From the NCBI RefSeq assembly GCF_003287275.1, contig NZ_QEVW01000005.1:620001-684000 (forward strand): 64,000 nt of DNA, written 5' to 3'. This DNA comes from Paenibacillus taichungensis (GTDB lineage: Bacteria > Bacillota > Bacilli > Paenibacillales > Paenibacillaceae). The notes beneath the pieces were generated by a model, which saw nothing but the letters and a program-made list of their open reading frames with translations, did not search any database and was not told where the DNA came from. A program made the position numbers and the translations under genes. Of the stretch, positions 25,966 through 34,549 are shown in pieces. Position 1 is the first letter of the stretch; each line of letters begins with the position of its first letter.

Positions 25966-26039
25966 CAAAAAAAAGAGCAAAAAGCAGTCCGGCCGATAAA
26001 TTCCGCCAGGCGGACCCGCGGGCTGCTCTTTGCTCTTCG
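25966..26039 (-). terminator. Large terminator hairpin between rnc and smc
   Basis: On the minus strand AAGAGCAAAGAGCAG...CTGCTTTTTGCTCTT has inner GC-rich arms and is followed by TTTTTT. It follows the rnc stop by 26 bases and should reduce smc expression relative to the fab genes. Confidence 0.85.
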
Positions 26040-26064
26040 TTTGTCTATGCGCTTACGGTAAAGC

Positions 26065-26763
26065 TCAGGCTTCCGGAAGCTTCAGTCGATCCAGAGCTGC
26101 AGATGCAGCCTGTTGTTCGGCTTCCTTTTTGGAACGTCCTGTACCTCTGCCAAGCCGTTCTTGACCCATATGGACCTCGGAGACAAACTCCCGTTCATGG
26201 GCAGGGCCCCGTTCCTCAACAATACGGTATTCAAGAGCTCCCATATTGTGATGCTGAGTGAGTTCCTGCAATTCCGTTTTGTAATCGCTCATTTGCAATT
26301 TGCTTCCCAGAACGATTAACGGAAATACATGCTGATCCAGAAATGTCCGGACAGGCGCCAATCCCTGATCCAGATATAATGCACCGATGAAAGATTCGAA
26401 CACATCCGCTAATAAAGCCGGTCTAGTTCGTCCTCCAGTCAGTTCCTCACCTTTACCAAGAAGTACATACTGCCCAAAACCCAACGCTTCAGCAAATTTG
26501 ACGAGGGAAGGCTCACAGACAATGGATGCCCGCAGCTTAGTTAATTCACCTTCCGGCCGGTTAGGAAACAAATGATACAAGTATTCCGACACAGTCAGTT
26601 CCAGTACCGCATCGCCTAGAAACTCCAGACGTTCGTTATCCTGATGCTGACTGAACCGGTGTTCGTTTACATAAGAAGCATGGGTAAACGCTTGTTTTAA
26701 AAGCTGCCTGTTGTCAAATTTGATTTGAAGTTTGTGTTGTAACTGCTTCAGATCTTCACTCAA
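26065..26763 (-). CDS. rnc: Ribonuclease III
   Basis: The double-strand-specific RNase that processes rRNA and regulatory RNA duplexes. It has 232 residues from a TTG start at 26763, which lies 14 bases after the fabF stop with AAGGGG at a proper distance; frames extending further would run inside fab[21 protein letters not shown] near residue 45 is the catalytic signature (Glu and Asp metal ligands), and [15 protein letters not shown] near 120 the second. The C-terminal dsRNA-binding domain runs from [10 protein letters not shown] to AASAALDRL. The order acpP-fabF-rnc-smc is the usual one in this group. Confidence 0.96.
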   Translation of the reverse strand: MSEDLKQLQHKLQIKFDNRQLLKQAFTHASYVNEHRFSQHQDNERLEFLGDAVLELTVSEYLYHLFPNRPEGELTKLRASIVCEPSLVKFAEALGFGQYVLLGKGEELTGGRTRPALLADVFESFIGALYLDQGLAPVRTFLDQHVFPLIVLGSKLQMSDYKTELQELTQHHNMGALEYRIVEERGPAHEREFVSEVHMGQERLGRGTGRSKKEAEQQAASAALDRLKLPEA

Positions 26764-26776
26764 ACGAACTAGCCCC

Positions 26777-28015
26777 TTATGCTTCAAATTTTTTGAGAAT
26801 AATGGTGGCATTGTGACCGCCGAACCCAAATGAATTGGACATGGCAATATTGACTTTAGTTTGACGTGGAACGTTTGGAACATAATCCAGATCACATTCC
26901 GGGTCCTGATTTTCGAGGTTAATCGTTGGAGCAAGCGTCTGATGTGTCAGCGACAATCCGCAGATTACGGCTTCCACGCCACCAGCAGCACCAAGCATAT
27001 GACCTGTCATCGATTTGGTAGAACTCACCGCAAGCTTGTACGCATGATCGCCAAACGCTTTTTTGATCGCAAGCGTTTCGGATCTGTCACCTACAGGTGT
27101 TGATGTACCATGTGCATTGATATAGTCCACTTCTTCTGGTTCGATACCCGCATTACGCAGAGCCATCTTCATGCAACGAGCTGCTCCGTCCGGATCAGGC
27201 TCCGTCATGTGATGTGCATCGCCAGTGAGACCGTAACCAATCACTTCGCCATAGATTCGTGCACCACGTTTTTGAGCATGTTCAAGGGATTCAAGGATCA
27301 GAACTCCCGCGCCCTCGCCCATAACAAACCCGTCACGTTCCGTATCAAAAGGACGGCTCGACTTCGCCGGATCATCGTTACGTGTAGACATGGCACGCAT
27401 TGCACAGAACCCAGCCAGACCGGTTGGTCTAATGGTTGCTTCCGCACCGCCACAAATCATTGCATCCGCATCACCGTTTGCAATCAGCTTGAAGGAATCT
27501 CCAATGGAGTGTGTTCCTGTAGCACAGGCCGTTACCACGTTGATGTTTGGACCTTTCGCCCCGAGAGAAATCGACATCTGGCCAGAAGCCATGTTGGAGA
27601 TCATCATCGGAATGAAAAATGGGCTTACACGTTTAGGACCTTTTTGCAGCAATGCATTATGTTGGTCCTCCCAAGTACCCAATCCACCGATACCCGATCC
27701 GATCGACACACCGAAACGCTCTGCATCAATATTCTCGTCAATTTTCAGACCACTGTCTTCAACGGCTTTGAAGCCAGCTGCTACAGCGAACTGAACAAAA
27801 CGGTCCATCTTACGTGCATCTTTGCGATCCATGTACTCTTCCGGGTTGAAATCCTTGATCTCGGCTGCAATTTGAGTGGTGTATTCACTTACATCAAACG
27901 CCTCAATCTGAGAGATTCCGGACTTGCCTGCCATTAAACTGCCCCAGAACGTTTCCAAATCTTTTCCGAGCGATGTCATTACGCCCATTCCGGTAATTAC
28001 AACTCTTTGTTTCAA
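26777..28015 (-). CDS. fabF: Beta-ketoacyl-ACP synthase II
   Basis: Elongates acyl chains by condensing acyl-ACP with malonyl-ACP. It has 412 residues; the catalytic triad is Cys164 in [13 protein letters not shown], His near 304 in [11 protein letters not shown] and His near 340 in [15 protein letters not shown]. The C-terminal [13 protein letters not shown] is also diagnostic. The start codon is TTG at 28015 with AGAGGTGA 6 bases away. Cells in this family also use FabH for the first round (30328-31329). Confidence 0.97.
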   Translation of the reverse strand: MKQRVVITGMGVMTSLGKDLETFWGSLMAGKSGISQIEAFDVSEYTTQIAAEIKDFNPEEYMDRKDARKMDRFVQFAVAAGFKAVEDSGLKIDENIDAERFGVSIGSGIGGLGTWEDQHNALLQKGPKRVSPFFIPMMISNMASGQMSISLGAKGPNINVVTACATGTHSIGDSFKLIANGDADAMICGGAEATIRPTGLAGFCAMRAMSTRNDDPAKSSRPFDTERDGFVMGEGAGVLILESLEHAQKRGARIYGEVIGYGLTGDAHHMTEPDPDGAARCMKMALRNAGIEPEEVDYINAHGTSTPVGDRSETLAIKKAFGDHAYKLAVSSTKSMTGHMLGAAGGVEAVICGLSLTHQTLAPTINLENQDPECDLDYVPNVPRQTKVNIAMSNSFGFGGHNATIILKKFEA

Positions 28016-28195
28016 ACCGACTCACCTCTATATCGACTGCATTACGCAAGTATTTTGTGGGAATATCCGCAAACAGACGTCTAGCCAAACAGGACCCGAA
28101 GATCCGTTTGACCTGCGCCGCTTGCGGAATGAGAAAAACCAATGAATGATGAGAAGTCCCGCCTGTTCGAAAACAGGTGCGGGACTGAATTGACT

Positions 28196-28429
28196 TTAGG
28201 TATGAGATTGTATGTAGTTTACAACTTCACCTACGGTCGTGATTTTTTCTGCATCTTCATCAGAGATTTCCAAATCGAATTCATCTTCCAATTCCATGAC
28301 CAATTCCACTACATCCAAAGAATCAGCACCCAAATCTTCTTTGAAAGATGCTTCAAGTGTAACTTCAGCTTCGTCTGCGCCCAAGCGGTCGACGACGATG
28401 CGTTTTACACGCTCCAATACATCGGACAT
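28196..28429 (-). CDS. acpP: Acyl carrier protein
   Basis: A 77-residue acidic carrier. The phosphopantetheine attachment Ser37 is in the motif [18 protein letters not shown]. The start at 28429 ([12 protein letters not shown]) is supported by AAGGAGGAGGTGA; the longer in-frame extension lies ahead of this site. It sits between fabG and fabF. A GC-rich hairpin (28500-28516) lies in its leader. Confidence 0.97.
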   Translation of the reverse strand: MSDVLERVKRIVVDRLGADEAEVTLEASFKEDLGADSLDVVELVMELEDEFDLEISDEDAEKITTVGEVVNYIQSHT

Positions 28430-28499
28430 CCGGTTCACCTCCTCCTTGGTATTATACGAGAATCGCAGGCAAAATGCCATAGAAGACATATGCGGCTCC

Positions 28500-28521
28500 C
28501 GGCCGGGGAACCCGGCCTTTT
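28500..28521 (+). terminator. Terminator-like hairpin on the antisense strand in the acpP leader
   Basis: GGCCGGG, loop GAA, CCCGGCC, TTTTT on the plus strand is a textbook terminator, but no rightward gene precedes it. In the leftward mRNA the same hairpin forms without a T-run between fabG and acpP. Confidence 0.5.
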
Positions 28522-28580
28522 TCCGGCATTTCGGATCGTCCAGCGCCTGTTCCCCGACTATTGTTCAAGTCCGGGAAGAA

Positions 28581-29330
28581 TTACATGTACATGCCACCAT
28601 CAACATGCAGTGTCTGCCCTGTCATATAAGATGAAGCTTCTGAAGCCAGGAACGTGACAACACCGGCGATTTCATCCGGCTGGCCCAGACGGGACAACGG
28701 AATACCGTTCAACATGTTGTCCACGATCTCCTGGGACAATTCCTTCGTCATATCGGTCTCAATAAATCCTGGTGCAACGCAGTTAACTGTGATGCCGCGG
28801 GAGGCAAGCTCACGTGCAGATGCCTTCGTCAAACCGATGACCCCTGCCTTGGCAGCAACATAGTTTGCTTGTCCAGCATTTCCGAGCACACCCACAACAG
28901 AGGAGATATTGATAATTCTACCAGACCGTTGTTTCATCATTGGACGCGTAACCGCCTTAAGACAGTTAAACACCCCTTTGAGATTGGTTTCGATTACCTG
29001 ATCAAATTCCTCTTCTTTCATTCGCATGATCAGATTATCACGGGTAATTCCAGCATTGTTGACGAGAATATCAACATTGCCCCACGCTTCAATCGTTGCT
29101 TTGACCATTTGTTCGGCTTCATCCATCTGGCCAACATTTGCTTGAATCGTAATTGCCTGGACACCTTTGGCGCGAATCGCTTCCGCTACTTCCTCAGCTG
29201 CCGCTTGACTACCCGCATAATTCACGGCCACGTTGGCGCCTGCCTCAGCCAAAGCGAGTGCAATACTGCGCCCGATACCTCGGGATGCACCGGTAACGAG
29301 CGCATTTTTGCCTTGTAATGGTTTAGACAT
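28581..29330 (-). CDS. fabG: 3-oxoacyl-ACP reductase
   Basis: The NADPH-dependent short-chain dehydrogenase that reduces 3-ketoacyl-ACP. It has 249 residues: [10 protein letters not shown] at about 13-22 is the cofactor loop, NNAGITRDN follows near 91, and the catalytic Ser144, Tyr157 and Lys161 lie in [20 protein letters not shown] and the next residues. The start at 29330 has GGAGGA 7 bases ahead. It lies 38 bases after fabD. Confidence 0.97.
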   Translation of the reverse strand: MSKPLQGKNALVTGASRGIGRSIALALAEAGANVAVNYAGSQAAAEEVAEAIRAKGVQAITIQANVGQMDEAEQMVKATIEAWGNVDILVNNAGITRDNLIMRMKEEEFDQVIETNLKGVFNCLKAVTRPMMKQRSGRIINISSVVGVLGNAGQANYVAAKAGVIGLTKASARELASRGITVNCVAPGFIETDMTKELSQEIVDNMLNGIPLSRLGQPDEIAGVVTFLASEASSYMTGQTLHVDGGMYM

Positions 29331-29367
29331 AATCATTCCTCCTTTCCCCAAATCTAATCATTGTTAA

Positions 29368-30300
29368 TCAAATTAGTGCAGCTGCCGTTGCTTCGAGCGT
29401 CTCAAGACTGTTTACATTGTACAGTTTAACGGTTTTATCTGTTTTTTTAATCAAACCTGTTAACACACTGCCAGAGCCAATCTCGATAAAGGTATCTACA
29501 CCTTGCTCAATAAGCCATGTCACACTGTCTTCCCATAAAACCGGAGAATAGACCTGAGCTGTCAATAAATCCTGAACCTTACCGTCCTCAACAGGTCTCG
29601 CAGTCACATTCGCGACTACAGGGACCGCCCCTGGTGAGAACGAAACAGTTTTTAGTTTTTCAGCCAGCTTCTCTGCTGCACCCTTCATTAAGGAAGAATG
29701 GAACGGACCGCTTACTTCAAGTGTGATGGCACGTTTGCCGCCTGCTTCTTTAACCCGTTCAGCGACAGCAGCTACCCCTTCCTTCACACCTGAAATTACG
29801 ATTTGTCCCGGACAGTTGATGTTCGCAAGTTCAACTGCATGACCACTTTCGGATACGTCCCGGCAAAGCACCCCCAGCGCTTCCCGATCCGCACCCAATA
29901 CCGCAGCCATCGCACCCTGTCCACCAGGAACAGCCTGTTCCATATATTGACCGCGTGCCCGCACAATGCTTACTGCGTCCGCAAACGAAAGAACGCCCGC
30001 CGCGACCAGTGCACTGTATTCACCCAGGCTGTGTCCGGCCATATAATCAGGCTGAATCCCTTTTTCTTTAAAAGCCTCAAGCAATGCAATACTTGCTGTC
30101 AGCAGAGCCGGTTGCGTATTTGATGTCTGTTTCAACTCGGTCTCTGGTCCCTCAAAAACAAGATTGCTCAGCGAGAAACCCAGCGTTTCATCGGCTGTAC
30201 GAAAAATCTCTGTTGCCGCAGGCACAGACTCATGTGCGTCCTTGGCCATGCCCACAGTCTGCGATCCCTGTCCGGGAAATACAAATGCTATTTTACCCAT
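29368..30300 (-). CDS. fabD: Malonyl-CoA:ACP transacylase
   Basis: Loads malonyl units onto ACP. It has 310 residues. FVFPGQGSQTVGMAK at 7-20 is the N-terminal oxyanion region; the nucleophile Ser91 is in GHSLGEYSALVA, and the catalytic His lies in GPFHSSLM near residue 200. VARPVEDG and FIEIGSGSVLTGLI are further family matches. GGGAGA precedes the ATG. It lies between fabH (28 bases) and fabG. Confidence 0.97.
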   Translation of the reverse strand: MGKIAFVFPGQGSQTVGMAKDAHESVPAATEIFRTADETLGFSLSNLVFEGPETELKQTSNTQPALLTASIALLEAFKEKGIQPDYMAGHSLGEYSALVAAGVLSFADAVSIVRARGQYMEQAVPGGQGAMAAVLGADREALGVLCRDVSESGHAVELANINCPGQIVISGVKEGVAAVAERVKEAGGKRAITLEVSGPFHSSLMKGAAEKLAEKLKTVSFSPGAVPVVANVTARPVEDGKVQDLLTAQVYSPVLWEDSVTWLIEQGVDTFIEIGSGSVLTGLIKKTDKTVKLYNVNSLETLEATAAALI

Positions 30301-30327
30301 CCAATTTATCTCTCCCAGCTGTCTAGT

Positions 30328-31329
30328 TTACCAAACGAGTACCGATGCGCCCCACGTCAATCCGCCACCAAAACCAACCATAAGCACGGTATCTCCGGCT
30401 TTCATGCGGCCTTCTTCAGCAGCTTCTACCAAAGCAAGCGGAATGGAGGCTGCAGATGTGTTGGCGTATTTATCCACATTGACTACAACTTTCTCTTCAG
30501 GAAGCTCAAGTCGCTGCATTGCGGATTGGATAATCCGGATATTGGCTTGGTGAGGAACAAACAGATCCACGTCCGTACGCTCCAGGCCAGCCTTGCGCAG
30601 TACTTCGATTGTCGCTGTACCCATCACCCGTACTGCAAATTTAAACACTTCACGGCCATTCATGTAAATGTAATGTTTTTTGTTCTCAACTGTTTCTACG
30701 GATGCCGGCAGACGTGAACCTCCGCCCTCCATTTGAAGCAGGCTTCCGCCCGCACCTTCAGCTCCGAGATCGAATGATTTGAATCCACGGCCTTCTGGCA
30801 CTTCACCAACGATTACCGCGCCCGCTCCGTCGCCAAACAGCACACAGGTATTACGGTCGGTATAGTCAGTAATACGAGACAAACAATCTGCACCAATAAC
30901 AAGTGCATTATTGTACATGCCGCTTTGGATAAAGCTCGTTGCTGTTGCCAGACCGTATACAAATCCGGAGCAGGCAGCAGACAAGTCAAATGCCGCAGCG
31001 CCCTTGGCACCAAGCTTATCTTGCAAAATACAAGCAGTAGAAGGGAAAGAAGAATCCGGTGTAATAGTTGCCACAATAATCAGATCAAGATCACTGCCAG
31101 TCATGCCAGCAGATTCAAGCGCTTTAATAGCTGCCTCGTATGCCAGATCCGAAGTCGCCTGATCCGGTGCAGCAATGTGACGTTCCTTGATTCCTGTACG
31201 ACTGACAATCCACTCATCATTCGTATCGACCATTTTCTCCAAATCGCTGTTTGTCAAAATTTTCTCAGGCACATATTTACCTGTACCGATAACCCCTACC
31301 GGGCGCAAATTATTCATGTCGTCACTCAC
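30328..31329 (-). CDS. fabH: Beta-ketoacyl-ACP synthase III
   Basis: Starts fatty acid synthesis by condensing acyl-CoA (often branched in this group) with malonyl-ACP. It has 333 residues if the GTG at 31329 is used, whose GTGA overlaps the plsX stop; an ATG at 31317 is an alternative start. The nucleophile Cys120 is in SAACSGFVYGLA, with His and Asn in VPHQANIRIIQ near 250 and NTSAASIPLALVEAAEEG near 280. The order plsX-fabH-fabD is the standard one. Confidence 0.96.
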   Translation of the reverse strand: MSDDMNNLRPVGVIGTGKYVPEKILTNSDLEKMVDTNDEWIVSRTGIKERHIAAPDQATSDLAYEAAIKALESAGMTGSDLDLIIVATITPDSSFPSTACILQDKLGAKGAAAFDLSAACSGFVYGLATATSFIQSGMYNNALVIGADCLSRITDYTDRNTCVLFGDGAGAVIVGEVPEGRGFKSFDLGAEGAGGSLLQMEGGGSRLPASVETVENKKHYIYMNGREVFKFAVRVMGTATIEVLRKAGLERTDVDLFVPHQANIRIIQSAMQRLELPEEKVVVNVDKYANTSAASIPLALVEAAEEGRMKAGDTVLMVGFGGGLTWGASVLVW

Positions 31330-32321
31330 TTCCCGCTAATTTCCTTAGATATGCTCTCCACCAGCTGGTTCTGTACTGCAATCCGTGCTTGGCGCACAGC
31401 ATTTTTGATGGCATTGCCATCAGCCGATCCATGACTTTTCACCACAAGTCTGCTCAAACCGAGGAGTGGTGCACCGCCATGCTCGGTATAATCCAGTTTC
31501 CGTTTCAAACCGCGCAGCTCAGGCATAAGCACAGCAGCAGCCAGTTTGCTTTTGAGCGACGATGAGAATTGTTCCTTAAGCAAAGCGAAAATGGCACCCG
31601 CTGTGCCTTCAAGAGATTTGAGCAATATATTCCCGGCAAATCCATCACATACAAGCACATCACATGCGCCTGTAAGCACATCGCGGGCCTCTACGTTACC
31701 AACAAAACGAATTGGAAGTTGCTCGAGCAACGGATAGGCATGTTTAGTCAACTCATTCCCCTTACCCGGCTCCGTTCCCACATTGAGCAGGCCCACTCTT
31801 GGTGACGCGATTCCCTGCACTTTTTGTCGATACAAGCTTCCCATCAGACCATACTGTGCGAGGTGTTCCGGTTTGGCATCCATATTCGCACCGAGATCAA
31901 GTGCAAGTACACCCACATCATCGATCGTTGGAATCATGGGCGCAAGCGCCGGGCGTTCAATACCTTCCATACGACCAACCACAAGCAAACCGGCTGTCAT
32001 CAGCGCTCCGGTATTTCCCGCAGAGATCATGGCGTCTGCTTCGCCTTCCTTAAGCATACGACCTGCAACCACCATGGAGGCATCCTTCTTGCGACGGACT
32101 GCCTTCACCGGTTCATCATCCGAACCAATCACTTCGGAAGCATGCCGAATGGTCAGATTAGCAGGTTTGGCACCTGACTGACTCAGAAGAGGTTCCAGCT
32201 TGGCTTCATCGCCGACCAGGACGATCTGTGTATCCGCCCATTCCGTAGCCGCGGCGATCGCACCTTCTACTGTTGCAGCAGGTGCGTTATCGCCTCCCAT
32301 GGCATCAATGACGATTTTCAT
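31326..32321 (-). CDS. plsX: Phosphate acyltransferase PlsX
   Basis: Makes acyl-phosphate from acyl-ACP for phospholipid synthesis via PlsY. It has 331 residues beginning MKIVIDAMGGDNAPAATVEG. GNTGALMTAGLLVVGRMEGI near residue 105, LDLGANMDAKPEHLAQYGLM near 140 and VCDGFAGNILLKSLEGTAG near 225 are family blocks. The start overlaps the fapR stop as ATGA, with AAGGAGG inside the end of fapR. The operon is under FapR control. Confidence 0.97.
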   Translation of the reverse strand: MKIVIDAMGGDNAPAATVEGAIAAATEWADTQIVLVGDEAKLEPLLSQSGAKPANLTIRHASEVIGSDDEPVKAVRRKKDASMVVAGRMLKEGEADAMISAGNTGALMTAGLLVVGRMEGIERPALAPMIPTIDDVGVLALDLGANMDAKPEHLAQYGLMGSLYRQKVQGIASPRVGLLNVGTEPGKGNELTKHAYPLLEQLPIRFVGNVEARDVLTGACDVLVCDGFAGNILLKSLEGTAGAIFALLKEQFSSSLKSKLAAAVLMPELRGLKRKLDYTEHGGAPLLGLSRLVVKSHGSADGNAIKNAVRQARIAVQNQLVESISKEISGK

Positions 32322-32920
32322 CCCAAATGACCTCCTTCTACGCTGTCTTCTCCACCTGAACGGTAGATTACAAAGTTGCCTTGAAACACCATTTCTTCAC
32401 CCACATAAGTAAACACTTCCACTTTAGCTTTGCCCTTTTGACCCGAGATTGATCGCACATAGGCCTTCGCAATACATTTTTCAGACAAATGGACTGAACG
32501 GACAAAACGAATGTCTGCGGAAGCTGTCAAAGCAATCTCGTCATTAATAACGGCTACTGCCAACGAGTTGGCCTGTGCAAAAACATAGTGCCCCCGAGCA
32601 ATGCCCGTTCTTGAAAATACATGTTCTTCCTTAATCTCAAACAAGGATATCCCGCTCTTGTCCAGCTGCAAGTCCACAATATCACCGATAATCTCATGCA
32701 GGGGCAAGGAGCGCACCTGGTCATAGGAACGCTCCGCCATCAGTTTCATCCGTTCCCGAAGCTCGGGAATCCCAAGCTCCAGTCTGTCGAGACGAATCGT
32801 CTGAATACTCACCTTCAATTGGCGTGTAAGTTCCTGATCCGTCACAAACGGGTTGTCTTCGATCATTTTGGTTAACTGCTGCTGCCTCTGTCTCTTCGGT
32901 ACACGTTCGATGCCTGACAC
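32318..32920 (-). CDS. fapR: Fatty acid and phospholipid biosynthesis repressor FapR
   Basis: Represses lipid genes and is released by malonyl-CoA. It has 200 residues: an N-terminal DeoR-type helix-turn-helix (VTDQELTRQLKVSIQTIRLD, recognition helix near residue 40) and a hot-dog ligand domain (EEHVFSRTGIARGHYVFAQA, AVAVINDEIALTASADIRF). Both halves follow Bacillus FapR closely. The start codon is GTG at 32920 with a G-rich sequence in front. The palindrome at 33057-33073 is a strong match to the known FapR box, so the operon should be autoregulated. Confidence 0.97.
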   Translation of the reverse strand: MSGIERVPKRQRQQQLTKMIEDNPFVTDQELTRQLKVSIQTIRLDRLELGIPELRERMKLMAERSYDQVRSLPLHEIIGDIVDLQLDKSGISLFEIKEEHVFSRTGIARGHYVFAQANSLAVAVINDEIALTASADIRFVRSVHLSEKCIAKAYVRSISGQKGKAKVEVFTYVGEEMVFQGNFVIYRSGGEDSVEGGHLG

Positions 32921-33056
32921 CCCCCGCTGTATCGTTTAAGGAACCGCCTAATCCGGTCAGTTCAATATATTTTTTTCACGTTGCTTCTATAGTTACACCC
33001 CTGTTCAGCAGGGTCGTTCACACGAATCATGGTACATGTTTATGTAACGTCAAATC

Positions 33057-33073
33057 TTAGAACCTGGTACTAA
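33057..33073 (-). promoter_or_regulatory. FapR operator in front of fapR-plsX-fab operon
   Basis: On the minus strand TTAGTACCAGGTTCTAA, a 17-base near-perfect inverted repeat, matches the published FapR consensus of the TTAGTACC..GGT.CTAA type. A TATACT/TATAGT -10-like sequence lies immediately upstream in reading direction (33077-33086), placing the operator over the likely transcription start, about 135 bases ahead of fapR. Confidence 0.85.
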
Positions 33074-33264
33074 ACTATAGTATATCTCATCCCGCTTCAA
33101 AAAGAAAGGCTGGCTGTACAAAAACAATCCTGCCTTGCGGAGCCTGGCTTCACAGCCCTGAACACAATCAATAGCGAGCCTTACTAAAATATCAAAACGT
33201 ATATTGAACTTAGTTCAAGAAGATAGAATACAGGTAGAAGTGGTCATTCTTACGACGTTATAGT

Positions 33265-33304
33265 CTAAAAAAAGTAGCACCTCATCGAAATGAAGTGCTA
33301 CTTA
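33265..33304 (-). terminator. Terminator of rpmF
   Basis: On the minus strand AAGTAGCAC..TCAT pairs with ATGA..GTGCTACTT and is followed by TTTTTT, 12 bases after the rpmF stop. It separates rpmF from the FapR-regulated operon. The 340 bases between it and fapR carry the FapR operator and otherwise no gene. Confidence 0.92.
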
Positions 33305-33315
33305 ATGTCTAGCTA

Positions 33316-33489
33316 TTATTGAGAGATGATCTCTCTTGCTTTGTACGTTCCGCACACTTTGCACACGTGGTGACTAAGTTTAAGTTCGCCACATTGTTCA
33401 CATTTCACCATGCCCGGTACAGCCAATTTAAAGTGAGTGCGACGTTTGTCGCGACGCGTCTTGGACGTTCTCCGTTGAGGTACTGCCAT
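33316..33489 (-). CDS. rpmF: 50S ribosomal protein L32
   Basis: A 57-residue L32, start at 33489 ([20 protein letters not shown]) after AAGGAGGTGG. Two CxxC-type pairs (CEQCGE and CKVCG) make the zinc-binding version. The partner yceD precedes it by about 70 bases, a conserved pair. Confidence 0.97.
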   Translation of the reverse strand: MAVPQRRTSKTRRDKRRTHFKLAVPGMVKCEQCGELKLSHHVCKVCGTYKAREIISQ

Positions 33490-33557
33490 TATTCCCACCT
33501 CCTTATCAAAATCAACCTTTGCAGGTAGTTGTTACAATGTTCGATTTTCACTCATGC

Positions 33558-34064
33558 TCATTTAAAAAAATCCTTGAGCCCTGCAAGCCGCGGATCGATA
33601 ACTTGGTTATCACAACCGCAGTCACCTTCGTTCAGCTCATGGCCACACTTGGGGCATAACCCTTTGCATGTATCGCTGCATAGCGGTATAAACGGAAGAT
33701 CCAGCAGAAAAGCTTCCTCGGCATAACCTTTCAGATCAACGCTCTCTCCATCCACGTAGAAAGTATCATCGTCTTCGGGCAATTCCTCTGGCTGTTTCCC
33801 CTGCTTGAATTGCTCATGAAAATCAATATGAAAATGTTCATTAATCGGCTTAAGACACCGGGAGCATAACATGTCCACTCCTACTGTCAGTTTGCCATGA
33901 ACATCCACAACGTCGCCCTCTCTCTGTTCTGCAGATAAATCCGCAGTCAGCGGGGTAACGGCTGTGATATCCTGTCGGTTAGAAACCAGTTCCTTAATAT
34001 CCCACTGTTCATTGAACTGCAGGGGGCGGTCACTGGTAGCCACTTTGCGAAATGGCATTAACAT
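33558..34064 (-). CDS. yceD: YceD-family (DUF177) rRNA accumulation protein
   Basis: A 168-residue protein. CSRCLKP near residue 71 and CDTCKGLCPKCGHELNEGDC near 130 carry the conserved cysteines of the family. In E. coli and plants the homologue is needed for accumulation of 23S rRNA. Acidic stretches (EELPEDDD) are typical. The ATG at 34064 follows GGAG; a second ATG two codons in is possible. It is transcribed from the consensus promoter at 34229-34258 together with rpmF. Confidence 0.93.
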   Translation of the reverse strand: MLMPFRKVATSDRPLQFNEQWDIKELVSNRQDITAVTPLTADLSAEQREGDVVDVHGKLTVGVDMLCSRCLKPINEHFHIDFHEQFKQGKQPEELPEDDDTFYVDGESVDLKGYAEEAFLLDLPFIPLCSDTCKGLCPKCGHELNEGDCGCDNQVIDPRLAGLKDFFK

Positions 34065-34228
34065 TTCCCATCACTCCAAACGAAACCAATCTCATAATAT
34101 AAGTTAAACGCCTTACGACAGTTATACAGGTCAAGCCTGACTCTTGCAACACATCATATTCCTGACTGTATGTATTCTGACGAATCATCGTTAAAAGTAT
34201 TATGAAATTGACTTAACAAACAAAAATC

Positions 34229-34258
34229 ATTATACCGATTTTTCAAGACGTTTGTCAA
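34229..34258 (-). promoter_or_regulatory. SigA promoter of yceD-rpmF
   Basis: Reading leftward TTGACA (34253-34258), 18-base spacer, TATAAT (34229-34234): both boxes are perfect, about 165 bases ahead of yceD. The rest of the 34065-34549 gap shows no gene; the rightward promoter for tmcAL was not located. Confidence 0.9.
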
Positions 34259-34549
34259 CACTTTTAACTTTACACCCTTATTTGAAAATGACGAGCCTAA
34301 TCCGCATTCAATCTCTGATACATTATAGGCTTACTGTAAGTTAAACTACAAGTCATGCATTTTGAGGGTGGGTTCCGGCTATATCGACCAGCAGGATTCT
34401 TCTCTTTCCCGGTGTATGTACTGCGATATGATTTGAACAAAGGTATCTCCATGTCCTATTATGGAACAAGATGAGCTCGTATATTATCGGGCTAGGAGTG
34501 AAGGATTGAACCGCAAATGAATATTGACCGAAAGGAGCGCGTTCTCATT

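Noticed and set aside
28016..28195. Possible second FapR operator before fabF
   Set aside because: No TTAG..CTAA dyad was found in the acpP-fabF gap.
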